From Anaerosomatales bacterium (GTDB lineage: Bacteria; Actinomycetota; Coriobacteriia; Anaerosomatales; SLCP01), in the NCBI GenBank assembly GCA_029210645.1, contig JARGFT010000004.1:69898-133897 (forward strand): DNA of 64,000 nt, read 5' to 3'. The position numbers were made by a program, and so were the translations under genes. This document shows, piece by piece, positions 43,945 through 52,728 of this stretch. Positions within the stretch are counted from its first letter, which is position 1, and each line of letters begins with the position of its first letter. The notes under the pieces were generated by a model, which saw only the letters and a program-made list of their open reading frames with translations, was not told the origin of the DNA and searched no databases.

Positions 43945-44982
43945 CTACGGCAGGATGGTGATGGTGACCGTGCGCCGGCCCCAACTCAGGGCCTCGGCAC
44001 GCGTGTTGAAGCAGAGATCGATCTTGCTCCCGGAGATGGCCCCGCCGGTGTCTGCCGCAACGGCGTTACCGTAGCCGGGAATGTAGACCCGCGTGCCGAG
44101 CGGGATCACCGAAGGGTCGACAGCCATGACGCCATGTACGGCTTGAGCGCCTGTCGCGGTGCGCGAGCCGACCCCGGGGTCCTGCGACGAGTAGCCGGTG
44201 GCGACCACCGTGAGGTTCTCGCCGTCAGCGGGTGGGGAGGCGGTCCCCGCGACCGGTGTTGCCCGCTCGCGTGAGACGGCTCCCGGTGCGCTTGCGCGCT
44301 TCGTCCCCACGAGGACGGTCTCGTCCACGGGTTCGACCAGAACCTCCTCGGCTGTGAGAGTTCGCGTGCCCTCCACGCCACCGGTCACGAGCACGCGGTA
44401 GACGTTGAGCATGAGTCCGGGCTCGCCCTCCCGCTCGACTGTGCGCGAGCCCTGGGGGAGCGTTGAGTCGTTTCGCGTGGTGACCTCGAACGGGATCTCG
44501 ACCTGCTCCTCGACCACGCGAACGAACACGTCGGTCGCCTCGATGACCAGTTCGGGTGTGAGCGGAGCGTCGAGTGCGGGTGTGACCGAGATGCCGCGAC
44601 CCGGATCGAGACCGGCTGCAACCAGCGCGTCGGCGACGGTGCTTCCGACGACGTTGAGTCTGATCGCCTCGCCACCGAAACGAAGCATGACCGGAACCGC
44701 ATGACGGACCACGACGGTCATCCCGTCGGCGACAGGGGTGTCGGCGGAGGGTGTGACGATATCGGCAGCGCCGACGACCACGTCGGCCTGCTCGAGCAGG
44801 GTCCCGACGGTGTCGGCCTGGGTCTTCACGTAGCGGGAATCACCGTCTACGACCAGCGTGATTCCCTTCTGTGCCCACACGAATCCGGTGACGCTGAAGA
44901 CTACGATAAGTACTGCGACGAGAGCTGCGATGAGGTGGCGATGTCGAAGGAATCGTGCCGGTCGAACCGGCGGATTCTGCAT
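43945..44982 (-). CDS. yabE: YabE-like cell-wall protein: DUF348, G5 and 3D domains
   Basis: 345 aa. An N-terminal membrane anchor (residues about 17-37) is followed by DUF348 repeats (GITLVVDGDSRYVKTQ; LRFGGEAIRLNVVG). A G5 domain (about 150-225, EEQVEIPFEVTTRND) comes next, then a C-terminal 3D domain (VVATGYSSQDPG ... GTRVYIPGYGNAVAADTGGAISGSKIDL) with catalytic Asp residues of the MltA/RpfB-like lytic fold. ATG 44982 has GGAAGG 5 nt upstream. A probable muralytic, resuscitation-factor-like enzyme. Confidence 0.92.
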   Translation of the reverse strand: MQNPPVRPARFLRHRHLIAALVAVLIVVFSVTGFVWAQKGITLVVDGDSRYVKTQADTVGTLLEQADVVVGAADIVTPSADTPVADGMTVVVRHAVPVMLRFGGEAIRLNVVGSTVADALVAAGLDPGRGISVTPALDAPLTPELVIEATDVFVRVVEEQVEIPFEVTTRNDSTLPQGSRTVEREGEPGLMLNVYRVLVTGGVEGTRTLTAEEVLVEPVDETVLVGTKRASAPGAVSRERATPVAGTASPPADGENLTVVATGYSSQDPGVGSRTATGAQAVHGVMAVDPSVIPLGTRVYIPGYGNAVAADTGGAISGSKIDLCFNTRAEALSWGRRTVTITILP

Positions 44983-45032
44983 ACAAACCTTCCGTGCATC
45001 TCGGTCTTGGGCCAAGTGAGAAGCGGAGTTCG

Positions 45033-45061
45033 ATTGTAGCCAAGCGGTGGAGTGGGGGCAA
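45033..45061 (-). promoter_or_regulatory. Promoter of yabE-rsmA
   Basis: On the minus strand TTGCCC (45061-45056), 17 bp, TACAAT (45038-45033). Transcription would start near 45026, 44 nt before ATG 44982. The 14-bp tandem repeat at 45063-45090 abuts the -35. Confidence 0.65.
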
Positions 45062-45062
45062 A

Positions 45063-45090
45063 CGCCGAGGTGGCCACGCCGAGGTGGCCA
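45063..45090. repeat. Two tandem 14-bp repeats upstream of the yabE promoter
   Basis: CGCCGAGGTGGCCA occurs twice head to tail with no gap. Each copy contains the palindrome TGGCCA, and the two centres are 14 bp apart. It ends 1 bp before the yabE -35 box, so it may be a regulator site or a recent duplication. Confidence 0.6.
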
Positions 45091-45112
45091 CGGAACGGCC
45101 GTTGCGGGAGAC

Positions 45113-45709
45113 CTACCGGCGACGTGCGGTCGTCACGACTCCGGCCCCGATCCGGGCCGCCCGATCGAGCTCCGCGGGGTACTCGAGTACGTCCCGGGGC
45201 GCGTCCGGACCCTGCACGCGGAGCTCCTCGAGACAGTCGATACCGAGGACCGCGAAGACGCTCCTCGTGGTGTCGACGGCCGCCCCGAAGCCGAACGGGT
45301 CACCGCCGCTGCGCACCAGGAGCATCGCTCCGGGGCGCCTTGCGGGCCGGGGCTGCCCGAGCCGGTAGACGCGTGCCCAGTAGGGCTGCAGGCGATCGTA
45401 GACGGTCTTGAGGACCGCCGGGACGGTCGCGAAGTACACGGGGCTGGCGATGATGATGGCATCGGAGGCGTCGATGCGACGATAGACGTCGGACATGCCG
45501 TCGTCGGTGATGATGCACGCTCCCGTCCGGGAACAGGTGTTGCACCCGCGACAGGGTCGCACGCCCGCCTCGGCCGCGATCAGGACGTCGGGCTCGCCGC
45601 TCGCCTCGCGAATGCCGTCCGCACACGCCCCGAGCAGCCGCTCGCTGTTGCCGTGCCTGCGCGGTGAGCCGGCGATGCACAGCACCCGGGGCGGTCCTCC
45701 CTCGCTCAT
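45113..45709 (-). CDS. Flavodoxin-family/NADPH-dependent FMN reductase-like protein
   Basis: 198 aa. The flavodoxin-like FMN loop is seen as CIAGSPRRHGNSERLL and IIASPVYFATVPAVLK. A Cys cluster, CRGCNTCSRTGACI (C-x2-C-x2-C-x5-C), lies between them as in many anaerobe iron-sulfur flavoproteins. It may transfer electrons from ferredoxin or NAD(P)H to an unknown acceptor. ATG 45709 overlaps the tatD stop (ATGA). It is absent from the equivalent Bacillus region. Confidence 0.85.
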   Translation of the reverse strand: MSEGGPPRVLCIAGSPRRHGNSERLLGACADGIREASGEPDVLIAAEAGVRPCRGCNTCSRTGACIITDDGMSDVYRRIDASDAIIIASPVYFATVPAVLKTVYDRLQPYWARVYRLGQPRPARRPGAMLLVRSGGDPFGFGAAVDTTRSVFAVLGIDCLEELRVQGPDAPRDVLEYPAELDRAARIGAGVVTTARRR

Positions 45710-46569
45710 GGCTGCGTCATCCCTGCACCGAGGAGCGCGAGCGCGTTGTCGTAGAGCGCCCCGGTCACGAGTTCGGGTGCTTCGGTGCGCGACGCCGCCA
45801 CCACCGCTGCGGTCAGCGTCACCCACGCCGGTTCGTTGCGCCGGCCCCGGTAGGGCTCGGGCGCCAGAAACGGGCAGTCGGTCTCGACCAGGATGCGGTC
45901 GAGCGGCAGCGCGGCGGCGGACTCGCGGATCGGACCGCCCTTCTTGAACGTGGCCGGCCCGGCGAACGACACGTGACATCCCATCTCGACGAAGCGGAGC
46001 GCCAGCGGTGCGTCCTCCGTGAAGCAGTGGATGATGCAGCCCGCCTCCGGTACCCCGACCTCGGCCAGGATGGCGGCGCCCTCCTCGTGCGCTTCGCGCA
46101 GGTGCACTACCACCGGCAGTCCCGCGTCGCGCGCGACGGCGAGCGAGGTCCGGAAGGCCCGGCGCTGCTCGTCGCGGGGCGAGTGATCGTAGTGGAAGTC
46201 CAGGCCGGCCTCTCCGATGGCACAGACACGGGAATCGCGTGCGAGATCGCGCAGCCGAGCTTCAGCATCGGCATCCAGGGCGCTCGCGTTGTGCGGGTGG
46301 CAGCCGACGATGATGCGCACCTCGGGCAGCGCGAACGGCTGCCCCGGCAGCAAGGCCAGCTGCGCAGACGCCTGCTCTCGCCACGACGGGAGCTGCTCGA
46401 AGGTCCGCTCGGCGTCCTCGGTGACATCGGCGACGGTCGCGATGAAGCCCACCTCTGCCTCGGCCGCCCGGACCAGAGCGGCCACGGGGTCGTCGAGCAT
46501 GTCGAGATGCGCGTGCGTGTCGGCCACCCGCCCGATCGACGGCAGTTCGACGGGTCGCTCGTCGGCCAT
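45706..46569 (-). CDS. tatD: TatD family hydrolase (DNase-like)
   Basis: 287 aa metal-dependent hydrolase. Metal residues are visible in THAHLD (HxH), IGEAGLDFHY (Glu), VVVHLRE, IIHCF and LVETDCPFL (Asp). It follows metG by 30 nt, as in Bacillus metS-yabD. The Ala-rich middle is typical. Confidence 0.93.
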   Translation of the reverse strand: MADERPVELPSIGRVADTHAHLDMLDDPVAALVRAAEAEVGFIATVADVTEDAERTFEQLPSWREQASAQLALLPGQPFALPEVRIIVGCHPHNASALDADAEARLRDLARDSRVCAIGEAGLDFHYDHSPRDEQRRAFRTSLAVARDAGLPVVVHLREAHEEGAAILAEVGVPEAGCIIHCFTEDAPLALRFVEMGCHVSFAGPATFKKGGPIRESAAALPLDRILVETDCPFLAPEPYRGRRNEPAWVTLTAAVVAASRTEAPELVTGALYDNALALLGAGMTQP

Positions 46570-46599
46570 GTGCCCTCCTCGGTGTGGAGCGAGAGGCGT

Positions 46600-48165
46600 C
46601 TATTCTTCCTCGTAGATCCGCGGGAAGAGCGGCTCCCCCTTGGTGACGGGATTGCCGACGGGGAGCTGACCCCACGCCGCGGCAGCTGCGATGTCGGTGA
46701 CCTCATGGATGTCGCCGAGCCCCAGCCTGCGCCACACCTCGGCACTGGTGAGCGGCATGACCGGGGCGCAGTAGAGCGCGGCGATACGCACGGCCTCGAG
46801 CGCGTTGAAGATGACGGCCTTCAGCCGCGGGAGCGTCTCCTCGGACTTGGCGAGATTCCAGGGTGCCGCATTCTCGATGTAACCGTTGACGTACTTGATG
46901 AGGTCCCAGGCCGCTTCGAGTGCCGTGCCGTAGTCGAGATCGGCCATCGCGTCCTCGTAGCGCTGTGGTAGTGCCGAGGCGATGGCACGCATCTTCTCGT
47001 CGGCGTCGGTCGCAAGGCCGTGAGGGAGCGCCGGCACGCTGCCTCCGAAGTACTTCTCGGTCATGTTGAAGAGCCGCGAGCACAGGTTGCCCCAGTCGTT
47101 GGCCAGATCGCCGTTGTAGCGCTGGACCATCGACTCCATCGAGATCGAGCCGTCCTCGCCGAAACGCACATCGCGCAGGAAGTAGTACCGGTACGCGTCC
47201 ACCCCGAAACGCTCCACGAGCGAGGCGGGCGTCTGCGCGTTGCCCTTGGACTTGCTCATCTTCTCGCCCTTGGTGAGCAGGAAGCCGTGGGCGTAGACGC
47301 ACTCGGGGACTTCGAGGCCGGCCGCCATGAGCATCGCGGGCCAGATCACGCAGTGGAACCGGATGATGTCCTTGCCTACGAAGTGATACTGCGCCGGCCA
47401 GCGATGCTCGAACTCGGCGGCCTTGGCGGGATCGCCGTAGCCGATAGCGGTTATGTAGTTGAGGAGCGCATCGATCCACACGTAGGTGACATGGCCCTCG
47501 CTGAAGGGCAGTGGCACGCCCCAGCTGAACGTCGTCCGCGAGATCGACAGGTCCCGCAGACCGCCCTTCACGAACGAGATGACCTCGTTGGCGCGGGTTT
47601 CCGGACGGATGAACGGGCGTCCCTCCGCCGCGCGGGTCTCGTAGAGTTCGAGCAGCCGGTCGCCGAAGTCGGACAGCTTGAAGAACCAGTTGTCTTCCTT
47701 GATGTAGGTGACGTCGCGACCGCACGAGGGGCACTCGTGCTCGTTGACCTGGTCGTCGGAGAAGTACGTCTCGCACGGAACGCAGTACCAGCCCTCGTAG
47801 TGGCCCTGGTAGAGGTACCCCCGGTCGAAGAGCTCGGTCCAGAAGGCCTGCACGCCGCGCTTGTGGCGCTCCTCGGTCGTGCGGATGAAGTCGTCGTTGG
47901 TCACACCGAGCATGCCCCACGCCTCCGTAAACGCGGGCGCGATCGAGTCCACCCACTCCTGCGGGCTGACGCCCGCCTCCTCGGCGGCCTGGGCCACCTT
48001 CTGGCCGTGCTCGTCCAGACCGGTGAGGAAGTGCACGTCGTGACCGGTCATCCGGCGGTAACGCGCGATCGCGTCAGCGGCGACGGTCGTGTATGCCGTG
48101 CCGAGGTGCGGGACCGAGTTCACGTAGTAGATGGGGGTAGTGAGGTAGAACGACGAGTCGCTCAT
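46600..48165 (-). CDS. metG: Methionyl-tRNA synthetase
   Basis: Class I synthetase, 521 aa. Motifs are TPIYYVNSVPHLGTAY (HIGH-like), the CP1 zinc knuckle with CVPCETYF and CPSCG, FVGKDIIRFH and KMSKSKGN. The C-terminal tRNA-binding EMAP/Arc1p extension is missing, making the short monomeric form. ATG 48165 begins the conserved SDSSFYLTTPIYY; the frame continues 13 codons upstream without homology. Confidence 0.97.
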   Translation of the reverse strand: MSDSSFYLTTPIYYVNSVPHLGTAYTTVAADAIARYRRMTGHDVHFLTGLDEHGQKVAQAAEEAGVSPQEWVDSIAPAFTEAWGMLGVTNDDFIRTTEERHKRGVQAFWTELFDRGYLYQGHYEGWYCVPCETYFSDDQVNEHECPSCGRDVTYIKEDNWFFKLSDFGDRLLELYETRAAEGRPFIRPETRANEVISFVKGGLRDLSISRTTFSWGVPLPFSEGHVTYVWIDALLNYITAIGYGDPAKAAEFEHRWPAQYHFVGKDIIRFHCVIWPAMLMAAGLEVPECVYAHGFLLTKGEKMSKSKGNAQTPASLVERFGVDAYRYYFLRDVRFGEDGSISMESMVQRYNGDLANDWGNLCSRLFNMTEKYFGGSVPALPHGLATDADEKMRAIASALPQRYEDAMADLDYGTALEAAWDLIKYVNGYIENAAPWNLAKSEETLPRLKAVIFNALEAVRIAALYCAPVMPLTSAEVWRRLGLGDIHEVTDIAAAAAWGQLPVGNPVTKGEPLFPRIYEEE

Positions 48166-48293
48166 CTGTTTAGGACTCCCGTGGTTGGGTAATATTGGAA
48201 GCACACCGGTTTCTGTGACGACACCACCTGATTCTAACCAAACCGGGCGCCGAGTGAGCGGATGAACCGGATCACCGGAGGCTGGGGGCTACT

Positions 48294-48536
48294 ATGAACG
48301 ATACAGGTATCGTCAGGCGAGTCGACGATCTGGGGCGTATCGTGATTCCGATGGAACTGCGACGTACCCTGGGAATACACGTCAAAGACCCGATGGCGAT
48401 CATGGTCGAGGGCGAACGGATCATCCTTCAGAAGCACACGGATGTCTGCGCTATCTGCGGAAGCTCCGACGACATCGTCGAGGTCAAGGAACGTCCGATT
48501 TGCGCGGACTGCATCCGCACGATCAAACAGAGGTAG
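48294..48536 (+). CDS. abrB: AbrB-type transition-state regulator with C-terminal zinc ribbon
   Basis: 80 aa. The swapped-hairpin AbrB DNA-binding domain covers residues 1-47 (TGIVRRVDDLGRIVIPMELRRTLGI). The tail has C-x2-C and C-x2-C (CAICGSS ... CADC), a small zinc ribbon also seen in some clostridial AbrB proteins. GGGGGC lies near ATG 48294. It is divergent from metG, and its last 14 bp overlap the 3' end of rsmI on the other strand. Confidence 0.93.
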   Translation: MNDTGIVRRVDDLGRIVIPMELRRTLGIHVKDPMAIMVEGERIILQKHTDVCAICGSSDDIVEVKERPICADCIRTIKQR

Positions 48537-49392
48537 GCGGGTTCTCCCCGCGGTCCTGTGCGCCGAGTGCGATCCGGTACACGTCGTTACGCGGGACTCC
48601 GAGCTCGGCCGCGACCTGCTTGACTGCCGCCGAGCGTGAGTGGCCGCCATCGAGGAGGTCCTGAAGCCGTGCGCGTACGGCGTCGGAGTCGACAACCGCG
48701 CGCTCGCCCCGCTGCGGCGGGCCGACAAGCAGGACCACCTCTCCTTTCAACTCCCGGTCACCGACTCCGGCCGCGACCTCGGCGACCGGTCCGCGAACGA
48801 CCTCTTCGTGAAGCTTGGTCAGCTCGCGCGCCATCGCTGCGTCTCGTCCCGGCAGGATCTCTGCGATCGCCTCCAGCGTGCCCGCGGTCCTGCGCGGCGA
48901 TTCGTAGAACACGAGCGTCGCGTCGAGGTGCCGCAACGCCTCGAGACGCGAGCGGCGCTCGCCTGCCTTGCGCGGCAGGAATCCGCCGAAGTAAAAGGCG
49001 TGGGTCGGCAGCCCGCTCGCAACGAGCGCGGTGATGATCGCCGACGCGCCCGGGAGCACGTCGACCTCCACGCCCGCGGACAGACAGGCGTCGACGAGAT
49101 GCGCCCCGGGGTCGGAGACCCCGGGAGTACCGGCGTCGGAGACGAGCGCGATGTGTTCGCCACCCGCGATCCGATCGACCAGCACGAGCGTACGCCGCTC
49201 GAGGTTATGGGCGTGGTATGGCTCGAGGGGGGTCTCGATCCCGTGGCGGGCGAGAAGCCTCCGGGTGATGCGCGTGTCCTCGGCTGCGATCAGGTCCGCC
49301 TCACGCAAGGCGTCGAGAACGCGCAGCGTCACGTCGCCCAGATTGCCGATGGGCGTTGCGCACACGGACAGACGGCCGCCGCTCTCCCGCAC
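48523..49392 (-). CDS. rsmI: 16S rRNA C1402 2'-O-methyltransferase
   Basis: SAM-dependent ribose methylation of 16S C1402. 289 aa with LSVCATPIGNLGDVTLR, AAEDTR, LVSDAGTPGVSDPG, LPGASAIITALVASGLP and FYESPRR, all hallmarks. The C-terminal HSRSAAVKQVAAELGVPRNDVY resembles the usual helical tail. GTG 49392 starts 3 nt after the neighbouring membrane-protein stop. Confidence 0.96.
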   Translation of the reverse strand: MRESGGRLSVCATPIGNLGDVTLRVLDALREADLIAAEDTRITRRLLARHGIETPLEPYHAHNLERRTLVLVDRIAGGEHIALVSDAGTPGVSDPGAHLVDACLSAGVEVDVLPGASAIITALVASGLPTHAFYFGGFLPRKAGERRSRLEALRHLDATLVFYESPRRTAGTLEAIAEILPGRDAAMARELTKLHEEVVRGPVAEVAAGVGDRELKGEVVLLVGPPQRGERAVVDSDAVRARLQDLLDGGHSRSAAVKQVAAELGVPRNDVYRIALGAQDRGENPPTSV

Positions 49393-49395
49393 GGA

Positions 49396-50514
49396 CTACT
49401 CCCGCTCCTCCGGAGGAGGCGGCGGGGCCGACGGGGACGCCGACGTGTCCGGAGGCGGTGCGACCGGCGGGCCCGGCGGGTACGGTGCTGCCGGCGGGGC
49501 CGGAGCATACGGCGCCGCGGGCGGGGAGGGCGCAGGGGGCGTGTCCGCCGGTGCACCCGGCACGAGTGGCGGCGTGTAGCCGGGGCTCAATGCTGCCTCG
49601 ATCACCTCACGGCCGGTCAGACGCCTGAAGAACACCGTCCACACCGCCGAGGTGAACGCGCCGTAGATCGCGGTCGGGAGCAGCAGGAAGATGAAGAGCG
49701 CGAAGCCGACGACGCCCGCGACGACGAACTCCTCGGCGAGGATCGCCGCCACGATGCCGAAGCCGAAGATCGCAGCTGCCACGCCGATGACGACCCCGAA
49801 CGCCAGGCCCACGGCGATCATGAGCAGCCACATGACGAACACGTCCTTGAAGCGGGTGCGCACGTCGGTCCAGGCCGCGCCGATCGAGGCGAACACACCC
49901 CGACCGTCGAGCACTTCGTGGCGGACGGCAAGCGTGTCGAGCACGCCGATAAGGATGCCGAGGAGCAGCAGCACCAGGCCACCGAGGGCCAGGCCACCGC
50001 ACATGCCGACGAACGCCTCGAGGCCCGGTTGCCCGCCGCTGATGAAGGGCCGGATGATCGGTGCGAGGGTGGCCACGAGTACGGCGAACAGCAGCATCAT
50101 ATAGGGAACGAAGAGCACGAACCCGATTCCGAAGACCTTGAACCAGGCCCGGAAGCCGGCTGCCCATCCGTCCATGCCGCGAACCGGGCGCTCCTCCTCG
50201 GCCTCGTTCACGAGGAAGACCAGACCACCCTTGGCGGCGATGCTCAGGATGAACATGCCCAGTCCGAGGACCGCGAAGAACGCGATGAGGGCGACGATGA
50301 GCGCGATGTTGTCCTGGAGCCACCATCCAACGCGCTCGATCTCGCGGGTCGGAAGCCAATCGGAGTCCGGGCTCGGAGTCCAGCTGCTCCCTCCTCCGCC
50401 TCCGCCTCCGCCTCCTCCGCCGCCGGTACCCCCGGCGAACAGCCCGAAGAGCCAGAGGATCCGGTACCTCCACGTGACCTTCCACGCACGCTTGAGTACG
50501 CCTATGTGGTCCAC
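49396..50514 (-). CDS. Multi-pass membrane protein with poly-Gly and Pro-rich segments
   Basis: 372 aa, function not recognised. N-terminal LKRAWKVTWRYRILWLFGLFAGG is followed by a run of about 12 Gly (near residues 28-40). Six or so membrane helices follow in a pattern like the glycerophosphodiester phosphodiesterase membrane-domain/DUF975-type proteins. The last 65 residues are Pro/Ala/Tyr repeats, probably disordered and cytoplasmic. GTG 50514 has GGAGGAG 4 nt upstream. It may act in envelope stress or trafficking (speculative). Confidence 0.7.
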   Translation of the reverse strand: MDHIGVLKRAWKVTWRYRILWLFGLFAGGTGGGGGGGGGGGGSSWTPSPDSDWLPTREIERVGWWLQDNIALIVALIAFFAVLGLGMFILSIAAKGGLVFLVNEAEEERPVRGMDGWAAGFRAWFKVFGIGFVLFVPYMMLLFAVLVATLAPIIRPFISGGQPGLEAFVGMCGGLALGGLVLLLLGILIGVLDTLAVRHEVLDGRGVFASIGAAWTDVRTRFKDVFVMWLLMIAVGLAFGVVIGVAAAIFGFGIVAAILAEEFVVAGVVGFALFIFLLLPTAIYGAFTSAVWTVFFRRLTGREVIEAALSPGYTPPLVPGAPADTPPAPSPPAAPYAPAPPAAPYPPGPPVAPPPDTSASPSAPPPPPEERE

Positions 50515-50566
50515 AGCACTCCTCCGTCCCGGCTCCGCCCGTGCGGGCGTGCGCCGACCCTTCGCA

Positions 50567-51685
50567 TCACTCCACCCGCTTGAGCTCGTACTCTCTCGTG
50601 CCGAGGCCGAGCGCCTCGGCGTGCACCATCGCGTGCGTCCCATCGACACCGGTGATGGACCGGAAGGTGTCCTCGCCAGCCCCGGTCTTCTCACCGAGCG
50701 TTCCCGACAGACCGGGCGCGGCGCTCACCAGGTCGTAGGCGGCCTGGTCGATCGCGACCGGATCGGTCGAAGCGAGAACTCCGATGTCGGGCACGACCGC
50801 CGCGTCCGAGAAGCTCCAGCAGTCGCAGTCGGGGGTGATGTTGGTGAGGAAGGAGAGGTAGACGACCTTACCCTCCTTGCCTGCCACGGCACCCGCGACG
50901 TGCTCGGCGATCTTCTCCTGGATGGCCTCGGGTGTGGTCTTCCACTGGGTGGCGATGGCCGCGTACGGGCAGGCCGCCACGCACTCGCCGCAGCCGTAGC
51001 ACACCTCGTAGTCGATGACGGCGACACGGTCCGGGCCGATGGCGATCGCCTGGACGGGACACCAGCGAACGCACCTGTTGCAGGCGGTGCACTTCTCGGC
51101 GGCTACCTCCGGTTTGAAGTCGGCGTGCATACGCTGTTTGGCCGAGCGGCAGCCCAGCCCCATGCCGACATTCTTGAGCGCCCCGCCGAATCCCGTGGCC
51201 TCGTGGCCTTTCACGTGGCTGACAACCACCATGGCATCGGCATGCACGGCGGAAGAACCGATACGCACGCTCTCGAAGTGTTTGCCGCCGGTGATCGGCA
51301 CGTCGACCGCCTCGCGCCCGTCCAGCCCGTCCGCGATGACGATCGGCGCCTCGACGGTGGCGTAGGAGAAGCCGTTGTGCAGCGCGCATGTGATGTGCTC
51401 GACAGCGTTGGCGCGCTCGCCGCTGTACAGCGTGTTCGCATCGGTGAGGAACGGCTTGCCTCCCGCCGCCTTGATCCGGGCGACGACCTCCCGCACGAAG
51501 ACCGGCTGGACGAAGCCGGTGTTGCCCGCCTCGCCGAAGTGCAGCTTGACCGCGACGAGATCGTCCTCGGCGACGGCGCGCCGGAGCCCCGCATGGTCCA
51601 GAAGCCCGCCTGCCCGTGTCGCGAGACTCTTCTTACCGCGCGAGCGCACGGGTGCGAACCATACCTGGGCCTTCTCTGCGCTCAC
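50567..51685 (-). CDS. DUF362 protein with two [4Fe-4S] ferredoxin motifs
   Basis: 372 aa. A DUF362 domain (VAVKLHFGEAGNTGFV, VSHVKGHEATGFGGALKNVGMG) is interrupted near residues 185-250 by a bacterial ferredoxin pair (CTACNRCVRWCP; CYGCGECVAACP). Such proteins occur in anaerobes; activity is unproven, with links to redox folding or Fe-S transfer. GTG 51685 overlaps the ROK stop (GTGA), so the two are coupled. Confidence 0.9.
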   Translation of the reverse strand: MSAEKAQVWFAPVRSRGKKSLATRAGGLLDHAGLRRAVAEDDLVAVKLHFGEAGNTGFVQPVFVREVVARIKAAGGKPFLTDANTLYSGERANAVEHITCALHNGFSYATVEAPIVIADGLDGREAVDVPITGGKHFESVRIGSSAVHADAMVVVSHVKGHEATGFGGALKNVGMGLGCRSAKQRMHADFKPEVAAEKCTACNRCVRWCPVQAIAIGPDRVAVIDYEVCYGCGECVAACPYAAIATQWKTTPEAIQEKIAEHVAGAVAGKEGKVVYLSFLTNITPDCDCWSFSDAAVVPDIGVLASTDPVAIDQAAYDLVSAAPGLSGTLGEKTGAGEDTFRSITGVDGTHAMVHAEALGLGTREYELKRVE

Positions 51686-52656
51686 CGGTGGAGCCCCTCT
51701 CTCGAATCGTGCTCGTCGAATGCCAGGGCCGCAGCGCCGAGGATACCTGCGTCGTTGCCGAGGGCCGCCTGCCGGAATGCCACGTCGCGGCGACCGGCAA
51801 GTGCCTCGGAGTTGACGACCTCGGCGGCGCGCTCGACCATGAAGCCGCACGCCTCGCCGATGCCTCCTCCCACGATGACGAGTCGGGGGTTGAGCAGGTT
51901 CACGATGCCCACCAGCGCCCTGCCGAGCACCTCACCCGCATCCAGCAGGATCTGCCGGGCGACGTCATCTCCCTTGAGGGCGGCCCGCACTACCGCCTCC
52001 GCGGTGATGTCTTCGGCGTTCCCGCCCGCCTCATCGAGTATCGCGTGACCCTTGAATGCCCGCGCCGCTTCCTGCCCGCGCGCGGCGATGGCCGGTCGGC
52101 TCAGATAGCTCTCCAGATGACCGTGCCCGCCGCAGGGACACGGCGGCCCGTCCATCTGGACCACCATGTGCCCGATCTCACCGCCCATGCCTCGAGATCC
52201 CCGGTACGGCTCGCCGTTGAGGAAGAGACCTCCTCCCACACCGGTACCGATAGTGAGCATCAGAAAGTCCCGGGCTCCCTTGGCCGTCCCGAACCGGAAC
52301 TCCCCGTTGGCCGCGAGATTGCCGTCGTTGTCCAGCGTCACCTCGTGGCGGACGCGGGAGAGGACGAGCGAGCGGACGTCGACCCCGGCAAGCGGGAGGT
52401 TGGTGCAGAACTCGACCGACTGCTTGAGAAAATCGATCTGTGCGGGGAGCCCGATACCGATCCCGGCGATGTCGCTGGCGTGCACGCCCGGGCTTACCTG
52501 CTCGACAGCTTCGATGATCGCGTCGACGATCGCGAATGGTCCGTTGCCCGGAGTGAGGGTGCGGACGTCTTTGACGACCCGACCCTTGCGCTCGACCAGC
52601 CCCGCCGCGATCCGTGTGCCCCCGACATCGACTCCAATCGCGAACGATGTGCGCAT
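51682..52656 (-). CDS. ROK family sugar kinase (glucokinase-like)
   Basis: 324 aa. The ATP phosphate-1 motif is IGVDVGGTRIAAGL. The sugar site includes DNDGNLAANGE and GTGVGGGLF, and the ROK zinc motif is CPCGGHGHLE with upstream GEIGHM. The usual call would be glucokinase or N-acyl-sugar kinase. Its coupling with the DUF362 protein is unusual. Confidence 0.9.
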   Translation of the reverse strand: MRTSFAIGVDVGGTRIAAGLVERKGRVVKDVRTLTPGNGPFAIVDAIIEAVEQVSPGVHASDIAGIGIGLPAQIDFLKQSVEFCTNLPLAGVDVRSLVLSRVRHEVTLDNDGNLAANGEFRFGTAKGARDFLMLTIGTGVGGGLFLNGEPYRGSRGMGGEIGHMVVQMDGPPCPCGGHGHLESYLSRPAIAARGQEAARAFKGHAILDEAGGNAEDITAEAVVRAALKGDDVARQILLDAGEVLGRALVGIVNLLNPRLVIVGGGIGEACGFMVERAAEVVNSEALAGRRDVAFRQAALGNDAGILGAAALAFDEHDSREGLHR

Positions 52657-52728
52657 TGAACCTCCCAGGAACGGTGCGACTGCGCCCGACGAGGCCCCCT
52701 GCCGCGCGATGCGCCGCTCCAGATGATA

